NCBI RefSeq assembly: GCF_041260155.1
Contig: NC_091933.1
Coordinates: 22,970,599 to 23,034,598, forward strand
DNA length: 64,000 bases
Direction: 5' to 3'
Origin: Ptychodera flava
Taxonomy: Eukaryota > Hemichordata > Enteropneusta > Ptychoderidae
Below, one piece after another: positions 35,981 through 62,343 of the stretch. The notes beneath the pieces are model-generated. The model saw only the letters and a program-made list of their open reading frames with translations, did no database searches and was not told where the DNA came from. How positions within the stretch are numbered: the stretch's first letter is position 1; every line of letters begins with the position of its first letter. The position numbers were made by a program, and so were the translations under genes.

Positions 35981-38292
35981 AATTCTTATTCACTTTATTG
36001 TTTTCTCTGACATTAATGAGTTAATTATTTTGTTTGTTGATAATCTTAAGAAAATAATTTTCAAAATTATCAAAGTTAACACAGCTACTGTCCTACTACT
36101 GCCTATGGGCAGTGTCACTGTCACTACATACCACCAGTAAACGTGACAGTGGCAGTGACATCTGGCTCTGATGTAGCTGAAGAACGAAGCCTCTGTTTAG
36201 GTCATACGACGCTCGTGACAACGAAACATATATACTTCTACACAAGATCAGGCCACAGAGCAACACATGGAAGACCAGGAGACTTGATAGTTATCAATAA
36301 ACAATTGCCGAAAGGGACAATAGGTGTATCAATGTTGGCATAATAGTGTCGACTATGATAGTGCATATCCTTGTATGTTGGCTACCTGTTTTGTCATTTT
36401 ACAGTTAATACGTTGTCCATAGAGTGCAACAAAGATATCGATATGAATGATCAGTATGTTAAACTTGATGTTTTTCTCAATATTGTATTGTGTATCAACA
36501 TCTTTTTTGTAGTTAATGTTTTGTTAAATCATGTTGAAACGCTTTAAACTTGTTCACACAGCTTGAGTATGAATATGCAACAGTATTATCATATATGCAC
36601 ATATGACAAATTCAGATTGTATTGATGAGCTGAATACTGAATATTTCAACACGAGAAGATGTAAATCAAGATATTGGAGTTGATACAAAAAGCAAGTATA
36701 CTGACAAACTATCAAAATTTTATGTTTGTAATATTGCTTGCTTGTCGAAAAAATCGAAACTAATTTCATACTTTTGAATTAGGGATATTTAAAATCCGGT
36801 ATATTAGAATAATCAAAAATTCAAGAAAAACAAAAATAGGGTCACTTTGCTCGATTTCCAACAAACCAGTGATGACAAGTCACCGTTTTCACGAAAAACA
36901 CTTGAAAGCAATTTATAAATCTATTCATTTCAACTTCATGCAGTGAATAAAATGTTTAAAGTCTAATTGTACAATGACACAAAATTAAAACTTTAAAATT
37001 AAAACTTTGAACAGTACAGATTCATGATTTAAAAGAAGCAATGTGCAGTGAATAAATGGAATTATTGATTTGTTACCAAATTTGCAATTATTACACCCAA
37101 AATGTCAGAGATTAAAACTTATATATTTGATGGATTATCTGAACCTTCTAGTACTGTAAATTTTGCAAATTTTATCAGTCCATCTCTTATAAATATGTGG
37201 GATTGTGATCATAGGGAAGATCTGAAAAAAATTCAATCGCGATTCTTCCAGCGGCCCCCGCCCCCGTGTTTATGATCAAGACTGCAGCCTTAAAGTGGCT
37301 CGTCACATGTGTAACACAGACATAAACACACTTTATTTTCTTTGATACAACATACAGTTACGGAGACGGTGACAGATTAGCTACACACCACCGTCGACAC
37401 ATTTCATTTCTGTGTTAAAAATATCAATGTACTGTATAATAGTTATTTATCATAACGGTTCACTGGATCCTTTACTGGGTACTCACTTGATGGTACCGTA
37501 TTACAATTCTATACAACTTGGTGTACTATATCCTTGAGAGAAACAATAGGCACGACAGAAAGATTTAGGCCTAGGCTGAGGTTACATGTAAAAAGGGACC
37601 CTTGTCTTTGTCTTCTTCGCATACGGCAAAAAAACGACTTTTACAGACAAATAATAAACACAACATATTCACAACATATTCACCGGGGACAAAATAGTTG
37701 TACTTACTTTTGCTCTGTAAAACAACCGCCTGTTTCACTCCTCTTCCTATACGGTATGCTCCAATCACGAAGTCTTGATCTTCTAAATACAATGCTTCGT
37801 GTATATATTACGCAATGTTATTGTTGATAACTGAGTTCTTGTACGGACTATAGAATTCACATATGTGTTGACAGGGTAAACGCCATTCATTTACTCATGA
37901 TTTCGGAGCAACCTTTCGTGCAAAATGGACAAGCAAAGCACATTATTTATTCAAAAATACAAGGTATATATTGTGCTATATTAAAATCCCAACAGGAGCC
38001 TATGATGTATTTTCTCGGCTTAATTCGCGAATAAAAACGGAATGTTCTGATGATCACCATTTCAACACAACCAATTAACAGCGTGCTGGCTGGCGATCGG
38101 TAAGCGAGAGTTTTTAAAAATAAATGCTATAGGCCTATCCTATAGTGAAAAGACTGGAATTGTATAAAACCGAAATTAACAGGTAGGCATAGTGCACAAA
38201 ATGTCACAATAAAGATTGTGATTCTGTAGTGACAATCTCTGATTTCAAGGTGCATGTGTGTCTGACCAAAAAGGACGAGAAATCTGCTTATT

Positions 38293-38637
38293 GTTTATGT
38301 TTGTTGTTGTTTCTCGTGTTGTTATTGTTGACCAATAAAATTCATCGAACAAAAATATTGTGTTGATGTTGTTTCACACGTAATGTAGATGCTATAAGAA
38401 ACACTACAAGGACACTATCATCGTTTAACCCAATCTAACTCGCTCCCAACGTACACTTTCTGACTAAATAATTGTATTGGGTCAAATGATGATAGTGTCC
38501 CTGTAGTGTTTCTCATGACATCTACATTATGTATGAAACAACATCAAGAACAAAACAATAGTTATGTTCGTCGAATTTTATTTGTCAACGACAACACGAC
38601 TATTGTAAACATAAACCACAATACAAACAACAACAAC
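38293..38637. mobile_element. foldback element, about 345 bp
   Basis: The arms at about 38293-38425 and 38488-38637 are reverse complements ('gaaacactacaaggacacta', 'aatgtagatg', 'gatgttgtttca', 'aaaattc.tcgaac') with scattered differences. The loop is about 60 bp. An (AAC)n run follows the right arm. Confidence 0.75.
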
Positions 38638-39360
38638 AACAGCAACAACAACAACAACCAGATTTCTGGGTTCCCTGTGGTCTGACCTGGGTAAACTCAA
38701 CCAAACACAAGCTGTCTCTCAATTTATAGAAATTATACATCCCTAATTTCTTCAGAAAGCATGTCGAAAAAAAGCTTCTGTCAAAGAGTATAAAAATTGC
38801 TCTGGCTCCAATCCCTCAAACGCCCCCTCTCCGGTATCATGTGGCGTGCCCGTAAAGGAGCATCCGTTTTTAAAATAACGGGGGGGGGGGGGGGGGAATC
38901 GGTGGCTCTTAAGCTACAAATAAAATGCAAAAAGCGACCCCCTCCAAATTATTTTTCTACAATATGACCCTCCGATTAATCAATTGTAAAATATGACTCC
39001 TCAATTATTCATCAAATTAGACTGATTAACCATTTGCACAGGTGCAGCCAACGAACAATGCACTTTTAAAAAAGGTCCTTACTTTGATAAGATATATTGT
39101 GCATGACAAATAATGTGAACTGACTAATTTTAAGTCAAGAGGGTAATTAATTAGCTGTTCATAATTTGCCCTCCCACAGAAAATTTTTCGACTTACTCTC
39201 CCACACTCAAACTTCATTTTTACCCACTCCCCACTTATTTTTGCCTGTTTCCCCTCCCACTGTGAATTTTTTGAAGCTCCCTCGCCCTCTAGCAAGAAAA
39301 AACTTGCCAATTTCCCCTGCCCTGGAAACAATTCCCCTAGCTGTTTGATTACAAAGATCA

Positions 39361-40165
39361 TCATATGAATGGATTCAAGATGCATTCTTCTCCTTCCAGT
39401 CTTACAAGGCTTGAAAACTTTGTGATAAAATCCTCAGTTTTGTTCATCATCTTATAAATGAAATACAATGTATTCATCCATGAGGAGAGATAACATTTCA
39501 ATTGCATGACATAGGATTGAAGGGAAACTTTAATCCCATCAAGAGTAACCGAATTTCGAATATTCCAAACTGTATATTTTACAAAGGAAGTAATACAGTA
39601 AATAATGTCAGATGTTGCATTATTATCATTTTCGATTCCTGCAATTGCTAATCTTTTGATATTGATGTTATTATCAAAGTTGTGGTTTCTGACAAAGAAA
39701 GAAATACATTTCTGCCAGATTTCTTTAACATATTTACACTCAAATAAGATGTGTTCCAGTGTTTCTTCTTGGCCACAAATATGGCATTTCCCATCACTTA
39801 AATTGAAAGTTTTGGCCAAGCTTCCTGTGACTAGGCCTCGATGGAAAATCTTCCAATTTAAATCATTTACTGAATTGCTGACAATTTCTGTTGAATTAAG
39901 ACGGCTGAATAGAGTAGCTTTGTAACTGTCAGTAAGACTTAGATTCTCAGCCCATTTTTGACCAATCTGACCTCTGACTGCTGCATGCCATTTCTTATCA
40001 ACTAATTTCCAATAAAGTGACTTGGTTTTGACCTCACTTTTTGTCAGACCATAATTCTCTAAGTCTAAAATATCATAGTTTTCTTCAATTTGGATGTTTG
40101 AAGAGATTATTTGTTTCCAGGAATCTGGGAATAGCATTGAGGAGTAAGTTTTTCTGAAGTTAGGC
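39361..40165 (-). mobile_element. 5'-truncated L1/Tx1-like LINE, ORF2 C-terminus
   Basis: The minus strand is open for about 300 codons. From about 40165 it reads KTYSSMLFPDSWKQII, then SLYWKLVDKKWHAAVRGQIG, LNWKIFHRGLVTGSLAKTF, and a zf-RVT type zinc knuckle CHICGQEETLEHILFECKYV, ending at 39361. This is the region after the reverse transcriptase in L1/Tx1-type elements. The 5' truncation point lies only about 100 bp upstream of the periphilin start codon, in opposite orientation. The uninterrupted frame suggests a fairly young insertion. Confidence 0.8.
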
Positions 40166-40259
40166 GGTACAGAGGGACGCCCCCTTGTGAGGACAAAAAT
40201 AGCGTTGACATGTGTTTGCACTAGGTATTTACGCGCGATACGGAAACGAAGTTTCGAAA

Positions 40260-53370
<13,111 letters not shown>

Positions 53371-53631
53371 AGAAGATGAGAGAGACTGCCATGACAACTG
53401 TCTTCGCGATGACAAGATTTTCAGTCTGTCATAATTTTTTTCTAATAATGACAATATCAGGAAGATGCAAGGCTTTTTGATTCCAAGAAGAATATCATGA
53501 TTTTTTTTTTGTAAATATGATGCCATGAAGAAAAGAAGTGCTGATGTCAAAATTTTACCTGATTAATCCTGGTGTTTTGTGGAGTTTTCAACGAAGACGA
53601 CTTCATAATGGAAAGGCTCACCAATCGTGAA

Positions 53632-53753
53632 AATAAATGAAAATCAAGCTCAACTTGTCAGAGCCAAGTAGAAGATTTCTTCTATGCACCAGAGTAATGG
53701 CTATAGAGTTGGATTTTATTCATCATTAGAGCCAGATTCAAAATTTTAATAAA
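53632..53753 (+). promoter_or_regulatory. candidate polyadenylation signals of the periphilin gene
   Basis: AATAAA occurs at 53632-53637 and 53748-53753, about 260 and 380 bp after the stop codon. These are the first such hexamers downstream. Confidence 0.45.
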
Positions 53754-54231
53754 TGGCTGCAGCAACCAATCCCAAGATTGAATGGACAGATAAAGTATAC
53801 TGTACATCGCCTATCATAGAATCATAGGATCAACGGAGTGATTGGTTGTTTTTCGTCTCAAACTGACTACGAAGCAAGATTGCTACAGTGTAATTGAAGT
53901 ACCACCTTCAGGTTCATTCCAAGTGCCATATCAATGGATCGATACACCTCAAGAATCATTTTCCGGATCTCTACTATGATCCGTACTATGCATCATACCA
54001 GCATATCAAGGGGAAAAATTTTCTGCCTTCTGTATTCAATGAACATTAAGTCAATTCTTCTTCCATTTGTAAAATTTTACATCAGAGAGTCATCGTTCCA
54101 CTACGTAGTATAGGATTAAGAAGACACAAGCTTTCCAGAGATAGGTTACATAAAATTGGTCATCCCTATGCTGTACAAGGAAGGCTCCCCTCTGAAGTAG
54201 CGCATTACTTCAGATCAAGAGATGCTCAGGC

Positions 54232-54450
54232 TTGGCTATCTGATTGATAAAATATCTATCATCGATATGAACACTGAAGAAGCTTTGCAGCTGCAGTGAT
54301 ACAACGCAAAATCAGCATTTTGAAGATGTTCGCAAATTACTCAGTGCTGCCGGGGTATCTGATTGCTTAAATATCTATTGTCAATATTAACGCTGAAGAG
54401 GCTGCCCTGATATTATGGTAATCACCACTTTGGAGACTTTGAATCCAAAT
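54232..54450. repeat. tandem duplication of about 115 bp
   Basis: 'atctgattg.taaaatatctat', then 'tcgatat.aacactgaagaagct', recurs about 118 bp later as 'atctgattgcttaaatatctat', 'tcaatattaacgctgaagaggct'. Confidence 0.6.
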
Positions 54451-54459
54451 CATGCAAAG

Positions 54460-57400
54460 AGTTTACAGTAAATAAGTTTGATCGAAGATTTGATTGATAC
54501 TTGCCTCGGGCTTGCATTTTGTGTGGCAATCGCTGTCTCTGGTTATGCTGCATTTAATTGTTTCCTGCCTGCCTGTTTCATGGTAAGTGCACCGAACATG
54601 GTTCTCATAGTGGCTTTGTCAACAAGAGTATCCACTGAAAAAAAAAAACAACAACAACAACAAAAACACGAACAAGAGTATCCAAATTCACAGAATGTAG
54701 AGGAGATGAAGAGATGCTCTCATCCAAGAGCAGTCACCTACATCTTGATCAGAGTTTACTTGGATTACAAAGATTAGCCTGGTACAAGATTATACCCTGG
54801 GTCCTTTATTTAGTGTACCACGATTGAGCAAACAGATTACACAGATTGAATTACAGTTTGAAAAAGTAGACTGCAATATTATTGCAATCCTGCAGAGCAC
54901 AGAACAAGTTCATCCGCGGGATCAGTAGATTGGCCTTTAAGCAAATCTGGGGATAATGCAGATTACAACGGACTATTTTTGATGTTTGTAAATCATCAGG
55001 TATAGTACAGAATGGATGATTGGGTTGAAGTGATTCCAATGATGGAAAACCCTATTGAGTACATGATGCACATTTTATGAATATTCACCATTACAGTTGT
55101 TCTAATTTGTTAGATATGCGTACTTTGTCATTGCACAGTCTGCAAGAAGTAAATCAGTATACACACGGTAAATTGACTCCCTGTTAATATGGACTTTGTG
55201 CTACTTAGGCAGCGATTCAGTAAACAGCTGCTTTAGGTAGCACCAATAGACAGGAACCCACCCTCCGTGTGATGTCTTTTCACACATTGACCATATGATT
55301 TAGGGAAATGAATTGCTAAATTACTCCCAGTCTTGTGAAAAAAAAATCACCGCCTTTCTATTAGTTTTGCCATATGATTGCCTGTAAATCACTGCAATCT
55401 GTACCATACCGGTACTTACAAGTCAGTTTACACCACATGGGATAATGCAAAGCATTGGTTTCATTGAAAAAAATTTCCAAATCTGATGATGATGCCTGTC
55501 GATATTGTCAAATTGTGAAATGCTGAAGTACTCAAATCATGATATTGTTCTATGTGCTCGTTCGCTGTAGATTCATTAAGTTCAAGTTTAAATCTCCATT
55601 ATCTACAAAAATATTACAGTGGTTTGATCATTTTACCAGCCTTTGATAGTTAGTAAGATTTTTCCATCATATGGGCTCTACCAACAAATTTTCATTTTAT
55701 TTCATTCAGTGTATCAGAAATCTTTTTTATTCAGCTCAGAGTTGAAGTCTCGTTCGAGTTGCACCCATGACCAGCACAAATAACAAGAATTTCAAAAATA
55801 CAGACAAATAACCCCAACACATTTATAAAGGAACAGTAAAATAAACATGTACAGTAAACACAGCATCAGATCAACAGGAAAAAATGAAATTACAGTAATA
55901 ATCAAATAAGATCAAGAGGGCTTAGATGTAGAAAATAGCATAGTAGCAAATAGGGCTGGTATGTACATAGGAACCTTTTTAGCAAGAAGTTGATGAACAC
56001 CACAAGCAATTCCACCATCTGCTTCTACAGTAACCCAATAACGAAACCACAGAGGTTATAGGCTAGTTGGACAATGATTTTGTCATAAACACAACTGTGT
56101 GTGAAACAGTCAGTGGAGGTTCCATCAGCAGCTGCAGGGTGAATTATTATTATTGGCATATTTTGTTGCCCTGTGTATGACAGGGAAATAAAATATTGGA
56201 TGAATCTGAAGAGAGTTTGCTCTTTGTACATGAACACACACACTGAGGGTTAAAAACTAGTGATATGTGAATGTCTGCTCATTGGTTAGCATCATATGAC
56301 ATATCAATGTAGTGTGCATTTAGCTCAAGGACAGAAGAAATATTATCAATCACTGATCAAGTTTATGTAGCATTTCTTTCAAGCAGTACTTCATCTTACA
56401 AGTCATCTTACCCATTCATGTCCATTTTAGGCCAAAAAAATTGATTTTTTTCTGGTCATTGCACGCATCATTTCAAAGTGTGCGCGTCAACTCTTTTTTT
56501 CCAGTTTTTCATTTGCCCCTACGGAAAAAAGGGGAAAAGTATCTCAATTTCACCTAAAAATAATAGAAGTTAAAAAAAATGTCGCCGCATCATTTTTGCA
56601 ACCTATCAAATGACCAGAAACAAACCTATTATTTTTTTTTGGCCTTAGTGAAGTCTTGAGTCCTATGCAAATGGAAAAAGTTACAAGAATTAAAGAATGA
56701 ATAGCACAGAATATTTTTCTATTAAAGCAAATGCCCTTTTTAATCAAAATGAATTGCTGTTTCTCTACAGCGTATTTTTAATTACAAAAAAGTGAAGCTA
56801 TCATGGCACCTTTTTGGAGAACAAATGTTATATATCATTTGCTGGTATTTTCTATGCTTTGAGATAATGTAGTGGAATTCTTTTTGATGTGTTTTATAGT
56901 TTTCATCAGCAATAGTCTACCTTTTCTTTTTAAGTAACTTCAATAGACGAGCTTACAACGTTGTACGAATTACCTGAATTTTTGCTATCGTATGCATTGT
57001 AGCAGTCTTTAATCCTTTTGAAAACGATTGTTGGAAAAATTGTTTGGCAGGCCGAGGGACCGTAGGCAGGCATCAGTGAAAAAGTGATAGACGCTCCTGT
57101 GATTGTCTTGAGGGTACTCTGAAGTGTAGCACATGAATGATAGGCGGGGTATACCGTTATCATTCTGGCATTGAATTATGACCCTGACGTGCTGATCAGT
57201 TTCACCCCTCAGGTACTGCACTTAAAAGAGTAAACGGACCGTGTTCCTGTGATGACACAGTAGTAAAAATATGAAACAAGAAAGAAATAATCAGATCAGG
57301 GCTTCACAGAAATTTAAAAATGTTAAAAGAAAACCACCAGCCTGCCTTTAAATGGCTTTCATAGCTTGCCATTTTTTCTATTAATGAAATTTTAGCCTAG

Positions 57401-58960
57401 TGTTGTCTGTATTATCTGTATTATCATATATGAGTCGGTTCATTTGATGAATTGTAAATTTATGAGAGACTCTATTTTTTACCCAGTGTACTTGTCTTCT
57501 GTGAAGCAGTAGAGAATGGTTTGTGAACCCTCAAAGAAAATTTTGCCTCTACATGGAAATGAGGCACATTACAGCAGAACTGGCCATGCCTATCATTTAA
57601 TACACCTTTCTATCTTTTTTTAAATCTATATTAAAATTGATCCTCAGAGGATGTACAGTATTTTGAAATATGCATGAAATTGTAATGTTGTGAGGCTAAA
57701 AGAGCAAATTTTTTAAAATTATGTCTTTTCCTGTAATTCCATGAGTGTATTTCGCGAGTATGTTTGGCCTCGGTAATATTAAATCAGGTCGATGAACTTT
57801 TTATGTTTGCCATTCCAAGGTTTCAGTACATCGGTTTTGTGCCTGTTGTGTGAGAGCGCCCTCTATGGGCAAATTGGGAGTTTACTTGGCTGTACATGTT
57901 TCACAAGGACATTGGGCGCTTTTAGAAAATGAAGAAAACTTGATTGACCTGTATGTTTTCAGATGTGTCACAAATTTTAATATTTCAATCAAAGACTCAT
58001 CAAAATCATGCCCGAGAAAAAAACAGGTCATTTTCAGTTATCATCAAAAAAGGTAACATTGAATTCAATAATCAATGCTATAGGTGGCTTGTTGATATGA
58101 TTATGCATTGTATGCATTAAAGACTCAAAATGTCACTCATCAGCCACATCAATAATGAGAGATTGACATATTGTTGTTTTGCCATATTTTTTTCAAAATT
58201 ATTTTTGTACGTGTAATTTTCACCGATTTTCTTGGAAATGTTTCATTTTGATGAATTCGAAGAAAATATTTGTAACTATTTTACAGTGATTAAAGCTCTG
58301 TTTTGAAAATTTTCATCAATGTAATATTGGTTCATTTATTTGTATCCTCTATTTATTTGAAGTCAAGACTGCATTTAGATCAGTTGTAACGTGCATGGTG
58401 TGAGATAATGGATGATCCTCAGCGAGATGATCACAGCTCAGTATCTTCAGAGCCTCGGAGAGAGAGCGAGAACAACCATCTTCAGAAAAAGATTGAAAGT
58501 GTTGGATATATGTTCCTCACATAAAACCAGACTCCATGTTTTACAAGTCATTTCACTTCACCATGATAGCATGCTATTCCATAGCTTTTGGAATGTATCT
58601 CCCCTTGCTTTGCAGAAAAATCTTTCATACCCTACAAAAGTGGGCACCAGCTTTAATTGGAGGAGACAAACTTCAAACATTGATGATACACACGTGGCCA
58701 GAAATGTATGTATAAGCAGTGATAAGAATGGTGGTGCCTTTTGCCAGGCTCCATAACATTTATAATGGCTGTATGTATGTCTGATAAGGCTACCTGTATA
58801 TATACCGGCACCTACAGGGGGGGATAGAGGGGGAGGGGGAGGGTACCTTGATACTAGTAGACCCAAGAGTTGGTTCTCCATATCTTGGTCACCCAATAAC
58901 ATTACATGTATTTTGCTATTTACTTACATGCATAGCCACCATTGATCCACAAATCAAATA
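54460..58960. other. intergenic between convergent genes, no supported gene
   Basis: Only short isolated open frames. One at 58409 (plus, MDDPQRDDHSSVSSEPRRES onward, 38 codons) and one at 56025-56243 (minus) look faintly protein-like but have no homology or splice context. Confidence 0.4.
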
Positions 58961-58970
58961 TCTCTGACGC

Positions 58971-59161
58971 TTAAAGGTATACTGCCACCTGTTCCAATTT
59001 TGCCACAGTTACCACGGAAAGAGAAAATCTAACCAATCACAGATTTTAAACGGGTGGCCACTTTTTAAAAAAGTGCCCTCACATGGGTATTTTGAATACC
59101 AAGGATCGCCCCTATGACCATATATGGGCATGTTTAGATTACAGGTGACTGTATACCTTTA
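58971..59161. mobile_element. MITE family B, copy 2
   Basis: Ends ttaaaggtatactgcc and gactgtataccttt. It matches 1897-2088 throughout in the same orientation. Confidence 0.75.
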
Positions 59162-60077
59162 CTGTCCAAGTTTGACTTCTAACCCTGGCTCCCAAGAGCA
59201 GTGTTTGACAGAAACGATGTGGATGTGGATTTTTGGTGTTGTGATGCAAGGAAAATAAATGATGGATGCTTTTGCAAAATTCAAACCTCGCCCTCTCTGG
59301 AGAATATCAGATATCATATGTAATGTGTAAATTGAGGTTCATACTGAATAAAAAAGAATTCTTACTCAAATGTCAAAATTTCTTTCCACAATATTTTCTG
59401 ATCAAAATTTTAAACTCCCAATTACTATCAGTGTAAATGTATCAAGGGATAAGAAATTTTCGGTGGTTATTTTATTTCAAAGGAAGACAAGACTTGCATG
59501 TCTGGCACGGTATAGCAATACAGATGTGGTGTAAAGTGATTGATGATCATGACAGTGCTCTTTCAAAGTTGATTCAAAGCGTGAATAAATCCAGCTTCAT
59601 AATTACAAGTCTGCTGCAAATTTTACACTGGATGCCAATCTACAGAATATTTCTAATTTAATATAGTTATATCTTTGATATATGGTGTATTTTCCATGGT
59701 ATGCTGATTTAGTATTTGAACAAGTTACAGCAGTACACTGTGTACTGTTGACAGTAAAATTTATGGAAGCACGTTGGCGCCGTATGAATCAGTCGGTAGG
59801 ATGGAAATTAAAAATATCCATGCCTTTCCAGGCCATATCTGTGAATTATACAGTTTGTTATGTCCCTCAGAAAGAAACTGCCTCCCTCCTGACATTTTCT
59901 CCCGACACAAAGTTTGTTGTTTGGACCAACAAATAATCCATGTTGGGTAAAAATTTGAAAACAATTCTTATGAAATGCACAGGTCAAGTCGTTTCTTCTC
60001 TTTCCTCTCTCATAATCAGATCAGATTCTAATAATTTACACTGTGGGGTTTTTTTTTTGTGGTGCATTTACGCAGTT

Positions 60078-61214
60078 CTAGTTCTTTTTCTTCTTTTTCT
60101 TGTGCTTTTTTGTGTTTCCTTCCCTTGAATGGTCACTTAACTTCTGCAGCTGAAAGAGAAAAGATGTAGAAGATGTTGAAAGACTAGGAGAACACAGATT
60201 CACGTGACATAATTCGGCAACTTGTTCTTGCATAATGACACCAGTGGGGATACAACTATGACGGTTTTGTTTAGACAGGTAACTGTGATTGATAGCACAA
60301 AGATTTGCCACTTCAAGTTCTACTTGTGACAAAGACATTGTTGCCATTTAAAATTGAGCCTACTGCTTTCTTTTGATTGTCGGAAAAGACGCTTGTGATA
60401 CGTTCTTCGAGGTCACAAATGGATGCCACTATCTTGAACTGAAGTACGTGTAAGCAATCACATGATTGGCTATTTACAGGTCACATGCAACCACATAGTG
60501 GTGCTTTAAAAGACATGATCTTCCACCAAGATCTGATTTCTGGGAGCTTCACGCTGCCTGGAAAAGAGACCTTGGCAAGCAAAGATGATGTTTCATCTGT
60601 GGAGTGACATACCTGTGTTACATATACATCACAGACCCTGGAAGGGTCAAAGGTCAAACTGAAAATCCGACAACTACCTCATTATATAATATTTTTAGCA
60701 CATACCTTTGGCTCACTAGTGAGTTCATTCTTTTCATCTGTCATTTTCCTCTTCTTATCTTTTTTCCGTTTCTTCTTTTCCCTCTTAGAGACTTCATCAG
60801 TCTCATTATTCGAAGAGCTAATTTCCTCTTTAAGTTCAATGTTTGTGAAATCAAATGACTTTTCCTTCGTTCTGCCAGGATGTGATGCTGGCTCTCCTTT
60901 GTTTGTTTTTGACAAATCGTTCATTTTCATTGTGTTTGGTGACTCTGTCTTGGTAGAGGAGTGCTCTGTTACCGTTTCAGTTTTCCTCCCTCTATCAGAT
61001 TTTTTGCGCAGATTTGGTGTCTGTGTCTCAACAACTGGTTCCTCTCTCTCTTCAGTCTTTCTCTTTTTCTTCTTCTTTTTCTTTTTCTTTGATGCATCCA
61101 CCTCTGTTTCAACCGATTCTTCCTCATTTTCCTCTGCAAGTCTTTTTGATTTTCTTCCCAGATTGTCATCCTTTTGCTGTCTATTTGTGTCCGCCTTTGA
61201 TGGTGTAGGGGTCA
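60078..61214 (-). CDS. lysine-rich, probably nuclear/nucleolar protein, last two exons
   Basis: Minus-strand exons 61214-60706 and 60149-60078 join in phase 0 through a GT/AG intron. The acceptor of the large exon (ctgcacaacag) implies at least one exon further right that I could not find; an in-frame ATG at 61230 is the alternative start, but its context is weak. The visible 193 residues are charged and disordered. They contain a nine-Lys run after ASK, a second basic cluster (KREKKKRKKDKKRKMTDEK) and the C-terminal end NTKKHKKKKKKN. Such tails occur in several nucleolar proteins (RNA polymerase I subunits, NOP and KNOP1-type proteins). None can be chosen from this part alone. It converges on the periphilin gene. 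Confidence 0.6.
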
Positions 61215-61281
61215 CTGTTGTGCAGACCATAAGCAAAAATGATATTGAAGGTTTGACAGTTTAGGGATGAACAGATGTAAC

Positions 61282-61703
61282 ATACAGCAAAAAACAGGAT
61301 GGTTGGACAGTCTCATATGCATCACATTTACTTTTTTGTACGTCCCACACAAGTTTGTAGATAACATTGTAGATAAAAAGAACCGAGTCATTTGAGTGAA
61401 ATACTAATCATGTAACTCTCCACTCCACTGTTTATCCTTGTGTGTCTATAAAAATAGATTGTCATCAGTACGTATACATTGTATTATGCTTTGTTTAGCC
61501 AGAGTACTGTCCTAATTAACATTCGGTCTCTACGATCAACGCGATAACTAATTTAGCAATTCCCTTGTTTTCTATGCAGACATGCAAATGAGTCGGTTCT
61601 TTTTATCTACAATGTTATCTACAAAACTTGTGTGCCACGTACAAAAAAGTAAACGTAATGTATATGAGACTGTCCAACCATCCTGTTTTTAGCTGTAATG
61701 AAC
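61282..61703. mobile_element. foldback MITE, about 420 bp
   Basis: Arms of about 115 bp: left 61282-61400 (aacaggatggttggacagtc ... gataaaaagaaccga), right 61590-61700 in reverse complement with few mismatches. It lies just upstream of the K-rich exon and non-coding. Confidence 0.8.
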
Positions 61704-62343
61704 ACACCTCGTCCAAACATTCTGTTTTGATCGTTATTTTTCGGTTACAGAGTACTAAGTATACATTATTTTGACACTGATGCACGCTAAGAACAAGTCA
61801 CCACTCGACAGTTTCTAAAACTGTTAACTCGTTACATTAAAAATTCGGAACAACTTGACTGGGGAAGTTTGAAAGTCATCTATGCATGCGCACATTCTTG
61901 AATGAGTAAAGAAGACGGCAATGTCATCTATGACCAAGACAAGTGATGATAACTCAGGAATTTCTCAGAAAGTTGGATGAGGTGTGTTACAAAACATATT
62001 AACCAGCCATATTCACATAACAGCATACATTTCTTTTCCCTTGGGCCTGAGAGTTGCCCCAAAACAGTCTGTTTCCCTCCACCTATGGCCTCATTGACAC
62101 AGGGACAACTCTAAGGCTGTCCGGCAAACAGACCTATGCTGTTGCTCTAATGGTCAGTCATTATGTGTACAATATTGTCATTAATTATTTTTCCTTACAG
62201 CAGTTGTACATTTTGCTTGTTTTCCTCCCTAAAATGCATTCAAATAAAAACTTGAATGTACCATGAATGTACAATGTGCAATTTTACCGTTGACATGAAA
62301 GTTCAAGACCGGACTAACATTCAGTAGTCAACAATAACATAGG

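Noticed and set aside
36128-36342. Plus-strand frame TVAVTSGSDVAEERSLCLGH onward
   Set aside because: Looks mildly protein-like but lacks splice signals and homology; 66 residues can stay open by chance.
35050-37792. Three minus-strand blocks with splice-like borders (37710-37782, 35308-35345, 35053-35132)
   Set aside because: Donors look good, but frames do not join consistently, no protein family appears, and no further exons were found before QNG1. They could be leader exons but cannot be supported.
38880-38897. G run as a G-quadruplex or assembly gap
   Set aside because: A plain homopolymer; nothing else supports a function.
56930-57221. Two overlapping minus-strand frames (YLRGETDQHVRVIIQCQNDN and MITVYPAYHSCATLQ)
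   Set aside because: Both are open at once, neither has homology, and no exon borders fit.
60719-61264. Long plus-strand frame rich in Ser/Phe
   Set aside because: It is the complement of the Lys-rich exon; the minus strand has splice borders and sensible composition.
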